A DNA stretch of 64,000 bases from Streptomyces sp. A1277 (GTDB taxonomy: Bacteria > Actinomycetota > Actinomycetes > Streptomycetales > Streptomycetaceae). The notes under the pieces were generated by a model. That model ran no database searches, had not been told where the DNA came from, and was given only the letters and a program-made list of their open reading frames with translations. The DNA lies in the NCBI RefSeq assembly GCF_004795015.1, contig NZ_SSBI01000045.1, forward strand, positions 1-64,000. Reading direction: 5' to 3'. Positions 58,451 to 64,000 of the stretch are shown one piece after another; the stretch's first letter is position 1; every line of letters begins with the position of its first letter. A program made the position numbers and the translations under genes.

Positions 58451-58942
58451 GTGACCACTCATGACTACGCCACGTACATCGCCGGTCTCCCCAAGGTCCT
58501 CGTGGGCGCGGCCTGCGTCTTCCGCGACGCCTCGGGACGGGTCCTGGTCGTCGAACCGAACTACCGGGAGGGCTGGACGCTGCCCGGCGGCACGGTCGAG
58601 TCCGCGGACGGCGAGAGCCCGCGGCAGGGTGCGCGGCGCGAGTCGCTCGAGGAGATCGGTCTCGACGTGGAGCCGGGCCGGCTCCTCGCGATCGACTGGG
58701 CGCGCGGCAGCGGCCGGCCGCCGATCGTGGCCTACGTGTACGACGGCGGGGTCCTGGACGAGGAGCAGCTGAAGGCGGTCCGGCTCCAGGAGTCGGAGCT
58801 GCTGTCGTGGAAGCTGGTGGAGCCGGCGGAGCTCGACCGCTACCTGACCGGGGCGCGCGGCCGGCGGGTGCACGCGGCGCTGGGGGCGCTGGAGTCGGGC
58901 ACGGGCGGCGTGGAGCTGGAGGACGGCTACCCCGTCGGCTGA
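58451..58942 (+). CDS. NUDIX hydrolase
   Basis: The 163-residue protein has a NUDIX box spread over GGTVESADGESPRQGARR followed by ESLEEIGLD; the RE..EE.G core is intact and the spacing to the first Gly is one or two residues longer than consensus. It should hydrolyse a nucleoside diphosphate linked to another moiety; the substrate is unknown. GTG 58451 lacks a ribosome site, while TACGCT lies six bases upstream, so the mRNA may be leaderless. It is divergent from glycerate kinase. Confidence 0.85.
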   Translation: MTTHDYATYIAGLPKVLVGAACVFRDASGRVLVVEPNYREGWTLPGGTVESADGESPRQGARRESLEEIGLDVEPGRLLAIDWARGSGRPPIVAYVYDGGVLDEEQLKAVRLQESELLSWKLVEPAELDRYLTGARGRRVHAALGALESGTGGVELEDGYPVG

Positions 58943-58947
58943 GGGCG

Positions 58948-59118
58948 GCCAGCCGCGCGGTCGCCGCCGAACTGCGCCTCTTCGACACCGGGCACTTCGC
59001 CCTGGAGGACCACCTGCCGCGGATCGCCCCGCTGATCGCCGGCTTCCTGGACCGCACCTGGCCGGACGACCGCGACCCGGCCGACTGCGGTAATGTGGAG
59101 GGCTGCGAAGGGGAGTAG
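58948..59118 (+). pseudogene. C-terminal remnant of an alpha/beta hydrolase
   Basis: Right after the NUDIX stop, one frame reads VAAELRLFDTGHFALEDHLP and then ends with FLDRTW a little further on. This is the catalytic-His end of an alpha/beta-hydrolase (the His of TGHFALE). Nothing upstream encodes the rest of the enzyme. The frame closes at TAG 59116-59118, whose bases belong to the riboswitch motif GGGGAGTAGCC, so the original stop may also be lost. It is a gene fragment. Confidence 0.65.
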
Positions 59119-59204
59119 CCTCGCAAACCGGTCGTCGACACACTGGAACCTCCGGGTTCCCGGTGGCCGGGCTCGTGGATCACCACGGGTGGGCGAGACC
59201 TTCG
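59106..59204 (+). promoter_or_regulatory. yybP-ykoY-type manganese riboswitch
   Basis: The conserved 5' element GGGGAGTAGCC (59110-59120) and 3' element GCGAGACCTTCGG (59193-59205) match the yybP-ykoY consensus I remember. CGAAGG (59106-59111) pairs with CCTTCG (59199-59204) to close the aptamer. A downstream hairpin, CGCCCAC (59218-59224) with GTGGGCG (59230-59236), could be part of the expression platform. It precedes a TMEM165/GDT1 gene, a usual target of this Mn2+-sensing RNA. Confidence 0.85.
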
Positions 59205-59330
59205 GTCAGGTATGACACGCCCACGCCCTGTGGGCGGTGCCGTCATGCCGGGCCGAGTGGTCCTCCGAAAACGCCCGAGCGGCACTTCGCGGAAGACCCG
59301 GGGCCCGGCTCGTACAGAAAGCCACCCGGA

Positions 59331-59915
59331 ATGCATCTCGACCCCCTGGCGATCATCACCGCTTTCGGGCTGATCTTCCTCGCCGAACTCCCGGACAAGA
59401 CGATGTTCGCGTCGCTGGCCATGGGCACGCGCATGCGCCCGCTCTACGTGTGGTTCGGCACGTCGTCCGCGTTCATCGTGCACGTCGCCATCGCGGTGGG
59501 CGCGGGCGGGCTGATCGGGCTGCTGCCCGACTGGGTCGTCAAGCTCGTCTCGGCCTGCCTCTTCGCCTTCGGCGCCTTCCTGCTGCTGCGGGCGGACGCG
59601 GGCGACGAGGACGACGACGAGGGCCCGAAGACGGTGACCGGGTTCTGGCCGGTGTACTCGACGGCGTTCATGGCGGTGTTCATCAGCGAGTGGGGCGACC
59701 TCACCCAGATCACCACCGCCAACCTGGCGGCGAGCAACGGGGCCTGGTCCACCGCGATCGGCTCCGCCGCCGCCCTGATGTCCGTGTCGGCGCTGGCCCT
59801 GCTCGCGGGCCGGTTCATCGCCAAGCGCGTACCGCTCAAGACGGTTCAGCGCATCGGCGGGCTGTGCATGCTGGGGCTGGCGATCTGGACGGTGACCGAG
59901 ATCTTCACCGGCTGA
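59331..59915 (+). CDS. TMEM165/GDT1 family (UPF0016) cation exporter
   Basis: The 194-residue membrane protein has six predicted helices and the two family motifs, FLAELPDKTMFASLA (first E-x-G-D-[KR]-[TS]-like repeat, here ELPDKT) and FISEWGDLTQITTANLA (EWGDLT). The acidic loop DAGDEDDDEGP separates the two halves. Relatives export Mn2+ or exchange Ca2+/Mn2+ for protons. The upstream yybP-ykoY riboswitch supports a manganese-exporting role induced by excess Mn2+. The ribosome site before ATG 59331 is weak, which could be part of the riboswitch control. Confidence 0.9.
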   Translation: MHLDPLAIITAFGLIFLAELPDKTMFASLAMGTRMRPLYVWFGTSSAFIVHVAIAVGAGGLIGLLPDWVVKLVSACLFAFGAFLLLRADAGDEDDDEGPKTVTGFWPVYSTAFMAVFISEWGDLTQITTANLAASNGAWSTAIGSAAALMSVSALALLAGRFIAKRVPLKTVQRIGGLCMLGLAIWTVTEIFTG

Positions 59916-59935
59916 CGGGAACGGAACACACGACG

Positions 59936-59965
59936 AGGGCTCCGCACGTGGTCGCGTGGAGCCCT
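59936..59965. terminator. hairpin between the GDT1 and ogt genes
   Basis: AGGGCTCC (59936-59943) pairs with GGAGCCCT (59958-59965), and the stem can continue with one mismatch. It lies between two convergent stops (59915 and 59985). Confidence 0.6.
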
Positions 59966-59984
59966 TCGCCGTACGCCACCGCCC

Positions 59985-60485
59985 TCAGAACAGCGCGGGC
60001 GTGCTCTCCTGCGTGCCGTTCTCGAAGGCCAGCAGCCGTTGCTTGCGGTCCAGGCCGCCGCCGTAGCCGGTGAGGCCGCCCGATGCGCCGATCACGCGGT
60101 GGCAGGGCACGATGATGCCGACCGGGTTCTTGCCGTTGGCCAGGCCCACCGCCCGGGAGGCGCCGGGCTTGCCGAGGTTCTCGGCGAGTTCCCCGTACGA
60201 ACGGGTCTCGCCGTACGGGATGAGCCGGAGCTGCGCCCACACGCTGCGCTGGAAGGGGGTGCCGTCCAGGTGCAACTCCAGGTCGAACTCCCGTAGCTCA
60301 CCGGCGAAGTAGGCGTCGAGCTGGCGGGTCGCCTCGGCGAAGGGGCGCGGGTCCGGTTCCCCGAAGGTCTCCTCGGGGGGCCGGTGGCGCTGGCCGGTCA
60401 TGTAGAGGCCGGCGAGGACGCCGTCGGTGGCGACGAGGGTCAGCGGGCCGTAGGGGCTGTCGGCCACGGTGTGCTGCCGGGTCAT
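59985..60485 (-). CDS. ogt: methylated-DNA-protein-cysteine methyltransferase
   Basis: The 166-residue protein takes methyl groups from O6-methylguanine onto Cys128 in the PCHRV motif (IIVPCHRVIGASGGLTGYGGGL). The N-terminal ribonuclease-like domain and the helix-turn-helix segment (GETRSYGELAENLGKP) with the arginine finger (SRAVGLANGKNP) are present. ATG 60485 overlaps the ada-alkA stop (ATGA), so the two are cotranscribed and translationally coupled. Confidence 0.95.
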   Translation of the reverse strand: MTRQHTVADSPYGPLTLVATDGVLAGLYMTGQRHRPPEETFGEPDPRPFAEATRQLDAYFAGELREFDLELHLDGTPFQRSVWAQLRLIPYGETRSYGELAENLGKPGASRAVGLANGKNPVGIIVPCHRVIGASGGLTGYGGGLDRKQRLLAFENGTQESTPALF

Positions 60486-61969
60486 GGGGCGCTTCCTTCG
60501 GCGGGCAGGTGGTTGATGGGGTGGTCGTCCACCGTCCACAGGTACTGGACGGCGTACGCGCGCCAGGGGCGCCAGCCGGCCGCCCGGGCGGTGAGGGCGG
60601 CCGGGGTGGAGGGCAGGCCCAGGTGCTGGGCGGCCCGCCGGATGCCGAGGTCCGTCGGCAGGAACGCGTCCGGGTCGCCGAGCGCCCGCATCGCGATGAC
60701 CTCGACGGTCCAGGGGCCGAACCCGGGCAGCGCGGCCAGCTCGGCCCGCGCCCGCTCCCAGTCGGAGTCGGGGCCGAGGCGCAGCGAACCGTCCGCCAGG
60801 GCCTGGACGAGGGTGGTCAGCGTGCGGCGGCGGCTGCGCGGCAGAGCCAGCTGCTCGGGGTCCAGGCCGGCCAGGGCCTCCGGGTCCGGGAAGAGGTGGG
60901 TGAGACCGCCCTCCGGGTCGTCCACGGGCATGCCGTGGGCGGTGACCAGCCGGGCGGCGTGGGTCCGGGCGGCGGCCGTGGACACCTGCTGGCCGAGCAC
61001 CGCCCGTACGGCGAACTCGGCACCGTCCACGGTCCTCGGCACCCGGCGGCCCGGTGCCGCGTCGACCAGCGGGGCGAGCAGCGGGTCGGCGCGCAGCTGC
61101 TCGTCCACGGCGACCGGGTCTGCGTCGAGGTCGAGGAGCCAGCGGCACCGGCTGATGGCGAGGGTCAGGTCGCGCGGGTCCGTGAGCGAGAGGCGGCAGG
61201 CGATGTGGTCGGGGCGTGGGGTGAGGGCGACGATGCCGTGGCCGTGCGGCAGGGCGAGGGTGCGCCGGTAGGCGCCGTCGCGCCACTCCTCGACGCCCGG
61301 GACGGCGGTCGCGGCGAGGTGGCCGAAGAGGTTGCCGGGATTGAGCGGGGCCCGGTAGGGCAGCCGCAGCGCGATGACGCCGGGTGCGGCGGGCGCCCGA
61401 TTCGACCGGGCGGCCCGGCCGCGCAGCTCGCCGGGGGCGAGGGCGAAGACCTCGCGGACGGTGTCGTTGAACGTCCGGATCGAGGAGAACCCGGCGGCGA
61501 AGGCCACCTCGGCCATGGGCAGCCCGGTCGTCTCGATCAGCACCCGCGCGGTCTGCGCCCGCTGCGCCCGGGCCAGCGCGAGCGGCCCCGCTCCCAGCTC
61601 GGCGAGCAGCTGGCGTTCGATCTGCCGGGCCGAGTACCCGAGCCGGGCGGCGAGCCCCGGCACGCCTTCCCGGTCGACCACGCCGTCCCGGATCAGCCGC
61701 ATCGCCCGGGCCACGGAGTCGGCCCGGGCGTTCCACGCCGGCGACCCCGGGCTGGTGTCGGGCCGGCACCGCTTGCAGGCCCGGAAACCGGCCTGCTGGC
61801 AGGCGGCCGCGCTCGGGTAGAACGTCATGTTCTCGGCCTTGGGCGGCACGACGGGGCAGCTCGGGCGGCAGTAGATCCGGGTGGTCAGGACGGCCGTGAA
61901 GAACCAGCCGTCGAAGCGGGCGTCCTTGGACCGGACCGCCCGGACGCAGCGCTCGGTTTCGGTGTGCAT
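60482..61969 (-). CDS. alkA: Ada-AlkA fusion: methyl-responsive regulator and 3-methyladenine DNA glycosylase
   Basis: The 495-residue protein has, in order: an Ada zinc domain with Cys34, Cys38, Cys65 and Cys68 (RIYCRPSC, ACKRCRPD), which accepts methyl groups from phosphotriesters; an AraC helix-turn-helix (about 85-180, LAARLGYSARQIERQLLAEL); and an AlkA glycosylase domain (about 195-490) with the helix-hairpin-helix LAALPGFGPWTVEVIAMRAL and catalytic Asp440 in FLPTDLG. One chain thus senses methyl damage, activates transcription and removes alkylated bases. ATG 61969 is divergent from the TetR gene across 120 bp. Confidence 0.93.
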   Translation of the reverse strand: MHTETERCVRAVRSKDARFDGWFFTAVLTTRIYCRPSCPVVPPKAENMTFYPSAAACQQAGFRACKRCRPDTSPGSPAWNARADSVARAMRLIRDGVVDREGVPGLAARLGYSARQIERQLLAELGAGPLALARAQRAQTARVLIETTGLPMAEVAFAAGFSSIRTFNDTVREVFALAPGELRGRAARSNRAPAAPGVIALRLPYRAPLNPGNLFGHLAATAVPGVEEWRDGAYRRTLALPHGHGIVALTPRPDHIACRLSLTDPRDLTLAISRCRWLLDLDADPVAVDEQLRADPLLAPLVDAAPGRRVPRTVDGAEFAVRAVLGQQVSTAAARTHAARLVTAHGMPVDDPEGGLTHLFPDPEALAGLDPEQLALPRSRRRTLTTLVQALADGSLRLGPDSDWERARAELAALPGFGPWTVEVIAMRALGDPDAFLPTDLGIRRAAQHLGLPSTPAALTARAAGWRPWRAYAVQYLWTVDDHPINHLPAEGSAP

Positions 61970-62059
61970 GGTCCAAGCATGGGCCACGGGCGGGGCGGGG
62001 GGCTGGCGGAAATCCGACATGGGCGTCGGGCTGGCCGCGGGTGCGTACGGGGCCTGGCG

Positions 62060-62082
62060 GTAAACTCTGAATGGTGGTTCAC
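62060..62082 (+). promoter_or_regulatory. inverted repeat over the promoter of the TetR-aidB unit
   Basis: GTAAAC (62060-62065) and GTTCAC (62077-62082) form a 5-of-6 inverted repeat with an 11-bp spacer. It overlaps TAAACT (62061-62066), the best -10 before the TetR start at 62090. The size and position fit an autoregulatory TetR operator. Confidence 0.45.
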
Positions 62083-62089
62083 TTCTTTC

Positions 62090-62707
62090 ATGGCCTACCG
62101 CAAGACCCCAGCCGAAATCAGCCGGCTCGAAGCCGCCAGGGAACACCTCGTCGCCTGCGCCACCTCGGTGGTCACGGAGGTGGGCTGGTCCCAGGCGTCC
62201 GTGACGGCCGTCGCGGACTCGGCCGGCATGGCAGCCGGTTCCGTCTACCAGCACTTCGCGTCCAAGGCGGCGCTGGCCGTCGAGGTGTTCCGGCGCGCCG
62301 CCGGACGCGAGGTGGAGGTCCTGGGCGAGGTGCTGCGCGAGCCGGGTACACCGGTCGAGCGGCTGGCCCGGGGCGTCGAGGTCTTCGCCCGCCGCGCGCT
62401 GGAGAACCGCGGACTGGCCTACGCCCTGCTCGCCGCCCCCGCCGATCCGGCGGTCGGCGCCGAACGCCTCGACTACCGGCGCCGCTACCGTGCCCTGTTC
62501 GCCGAGGTCGTCCACGAGGGCATCGAGGACGGCCTGCTGCCCGCGCAGAACGGCGATATCACCGCGGCCGCGCTCACCGGGGCGGTCGGCGAGGTGCTTG
62601 TGGACCCGCTCGGCGCCGGCGACGGGAAGACCACCGAGGCCCTGCTCACCGAACTCGTCGCCATGGCCCTGCGCTGCGCGGGCGCCCCGCCCGCGCAGCG
62701 CCCCTGA
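62090..62707 (+). CDS. TetR-family regulator adjacent to aidB
   Basis: The 205-residue protein has a helix-turn-helix at about residues 15-60 (AREHLVACATSVVTEVGWSQ, then MAAGSVYQHFASKAALAVEV) and a TetR ligand domain. It is probably transcribed with aidB, which begins 35 bp after its stop, and diverges from ada-alkA. It may repress itself and aidB through the inverted repeat at 62060. The inducer is unknown. Control of aidB by a TetR protein would be separate from Ada control. Confidence 0.88.
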   Translation: MAYRKTPAEISRLEAAREHLVACATSVVTEVGWSQASVTAVADSAGMAAGSVYQHFASKAALAVEVFRRAAGREVEVLGEVLREPGTPVERLARGVEVFARRALENRGLAYALLAAPADPAVGAERLDYRRRYRALFAEVVHEGIEDGLLPAQNGDITAAALTGAVGEVLVDPLGAGDGKTTEALLTELVAMALRCAGAPPAQRP

Positions 62708-62742
62708 CCGATCCGCGTACCCCTTCCACCCGGAGGTTCCCC

Positions 62743-64000
62743 GTGCAGACGACCGTCGCCCCCCACAGCAACCCGACCGCCGAGACCCACGAAGTGACCA
62801 ACCAGGCACCGCCGTTGACCGGGCACGACGTGGCCGACGACGCCGTCCTGCTGGAGGGCCTGCGCCGCGAGGGGGCCCAGTGGCACACCGAGGACCTGCA
62901 CCGCCTGGGCCGTCTGGTCGGCGGCGCACAGGCCCAGGAGTGGGCCGAGCAGGCCAATCTCAACGAGCCCGTACTGCGCACCCACGACCGCTACGGCCAC
63001 CGTGTGGACGAGATCGACTTCCACCCCGCCTACCACCACCTGATGGACACCTCGGTGAGCGCGGGCCTGGCCGGTGCCGCCTGGGCCGACGAGCGCCCCG
63101 GCGCCCATGTGGCACGGGCGGCCGGCTTCATGGTGATGTCGACGCTGGAGGCGGGCCACCTGTGCCCGGTCTCCATGACGTACGCCGTCGTCCCGGCTTT
63201 GCGGCGCGCGCCGGAGCTGGCCGCCACGTACGAGCCGCTGCTCACCAGCCGGATCTACGAACCGGGCCTGCGCACCCCCGCCGGCAAGGCGGGGCTGCTC
63301 GCCGGGATGGGCATGACGGAGAAGCAGGGCGGCACCGATGTGCGCGCCAACACCACCACGGCCGCCGAGGCGGGTGACGGGACGTGGCGGCTGCGCGGGC
63401 ACAAGTGGTTCACCAGCGCCCCGATGAACGACCTCTTCCTGGTGCTCGCCCAGGCACCGGGCGGGCTCTCGTGCTTCCTCGTGCCGCGCGTCCTGCCCGA
63501 CGGCAGCCGCAACACCTTCCGCATCCAGCGGCTCAAGGACAAGCTCGGCAACCGCTCCAACGCCAGCGGCGAGCCCGAGTTCGACGACACGGTGGCCTGG
63601 CTCGTCGGCGCCGAGGGCAAGGGCGTGCGCACCATCATCGACATGGTGACGATGACGCGCCTGGACTGCGTCCTCGGCTCGGCCGCCGGCATCCGGGCCG
63701 CGCTCGCCCAGGCCGCCCACCACGCCCGCCACCGCTCGGTGTTCGGCGCCCGGCTGATCGACCAGCCGCTGATGCGCAACGTGCTCGGTGACCTCTCGGT
63801 GGAGTCCGAGGCGGCCACCACGCTCGCACTGCGGCTGGCCGGCGCCGCCGACCGGGCCCAGCGGGGCGACGCCGGGGAGCGCGCGTTCCTGCGGCTGGCC
63901 ACGGCGGTGGCCAAGTACTGGGTGTGCAAGCGGCAGCCCGTGGCCGTGGCCGAGGCGCTGGAATGCCTCGGCGGCAACGGGTACGTCGAGGACTCGGGGA
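62743..64000 (+). CDS. aidB: AidB-like acyl-CoA dehydrogenase family protein (cut by the window edge)
   Basis: About 419 residues are visible. The N-terminus resembles E. coli AidB: NQAPPLTGHDVADDAVLLEG, the ANLNEPVLRTHDRYG segment, and FHPAYHHLMD. Then come the flavin-site segments GMGMTEKQGGTDVRANTT and HKWFTSAPMND, and near the edge ALECLGGNGYVEDSG. AidB is a flavoprotein of the alkylation (Ada) response that binds DNA; its chemistry is not settled. GGAGG lies six bases before GTG 62743. Its position beside ogt and ada-alkA fits that response. Confidence 0.92.
   Translation, partial: MQTTVAPHSNPTAETHEVTNQAPPLTGHDVADDAVLLEGLRREGAQWHTEDLHRLGRLVGGAQAQEWAEQANLNEPVLRTHDRYGHRVDEIDFHPAYHHLMDTSVSAGLAGAAWADERPGAHVARAAGFMVMSTLEAGHLCPVSMTYAVVPALRRAPELAATYEPLLTSRIYEPGLRTPAGKAGLLAGMGMTEKQGGTDVRANTTTAAEAGDGTWRLRGHKWFTSAPMNDLFLVLAQAPGGLSCFLVPRVLPDGSRNTFRIQRLKDKLGNRSNASGEPEFDDTVAWLVGAEGKGVRTIIDMVTMTRLDCVLGSAAGIRAALAQAAHHARHRSVFGARLIDQPLMRNVLGDLSVESEAATTLALRLAGAADRAQRGDAGERAFLRLATAVAKYWVCKRQPVAVAEALECLGGNGYVEDSG

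Noticed and set aside
61970..62929. N-terminal extension of the Ada-AlkA protein beyond 61969
   Set aside because: It would run antisense through the TetR gene and lacks recognisable sequence; the Ada domain starts at ATG 61969.
1..64000. A classical mobile element, prophage or biosynthetic gene cluster
   Set aside because: No transposase, integrase, att-like duplication, phage structural gene or PKS/NRPS module was seen. The only mobile-looking sequence is the short dispersed repeat at 57065-57205. A systematic scan for in-frame TTA (bldA) codons was not done.

Overview
The window is 64 kb of chromosomal DNA from a Streptomyces or very close relative. The evidence is the very high GC content, frequent GTG starts, GTGA/ATGA stop-start overlaps, several promoters placed for leaderless transcripts, and gene content typical of the genus: a second NAD+-dependent DNA ligase, a minimal actin-like protein, a SpoIIE/RsbW-type phosphatase, a PAP2-diacylglycerol kinase fusion and a crotonyl-CoA reductase operon. 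I see no tRNA or rRNA gene, transposase, phage or CRISPR array.

Left part (1-16 kb). A truncated secreted-protein gene is coupled to the minimal actin-like gene, next to a LigA-family ligase. Then come a secreted DUF1996 protein behind a strong promoter with two LacI-type palindromes, a DUF305 lipoprotein, a LacI regulator, and a membrane protein of the alkaline phosphatase superfamily. A metallo-beta-lactamase-fold hydrolase plus DedA unit converges, across a 28-bp tandem repeat, on an IclR / aminotransferase-like / metallo-beta-lactamase-fold operon. The aminotransferase-like protein contains no lysine at all.

Middle part (16-41 kb). Small enzymes and regulators include a methyltransferase, a VOC protein, a TmrB-like kinase, a DUF5107-TPR protein and a second transketolase. 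Next to DUF6204 lies a small secreted-protein gene that appears frameshifted. An overlapping minus-strand operon encodes four peptidase families in a row (M55, M20, S9, S66). It is followed by a divergent aldo/keto reductase-LysR pair, a PAS/GAF/SpoIIE/HATPase phosphatase, a DHA2 exporter fused to three carboxypeptidase-regulatory-like domains, an SRPBCC protein, a radical SAM protein with a LexA box, a secreted tripeptidyl aminopeptidase and a HEAT-repeat protein.

Central metabolism (41-53 kb). A tandem-fused 3-hydroxyacyl-CoA dehydrogenase, a TetR regulator, crotonyl-CoA carboxylase/reductase, ethylmalonyl-CoA mutase, a CitE-family lyase, a MaoC hydratase and methylsuccinyl-CoA dehydrogenase make up most of the ethylmalonyl-CoA pathway. 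This assimilates acetyl units and supplies ethylmalonyl-, methylmalonyl- and propionyl-CoA. Phosphatidylserine decarboxylase and synthase follow.

Right part (53-64 kb). A GH87 alpha-1,3-glucanase sits beside decayed fragments of a branched-chain amino acid ABC transporter (livF and livK pieces fused), bounded by a dispersed Streptomyces-type repeat. Then come glycerate kinase, a NUDIX hydrolase, an alpha/beta-hydrolase remnant running into a yybP-ykoY-type manganese riboswitch, and a GDT1/TMEM165 exporter. The window ends in a DNA alkylation-damage cluster: ogt, an Ada-AlkA fusion, a TetR regulator and a truncated aidB.

Coordinates come from manual reading. Family assignments rest on recognisable motifs and remembered family features, not on searches.
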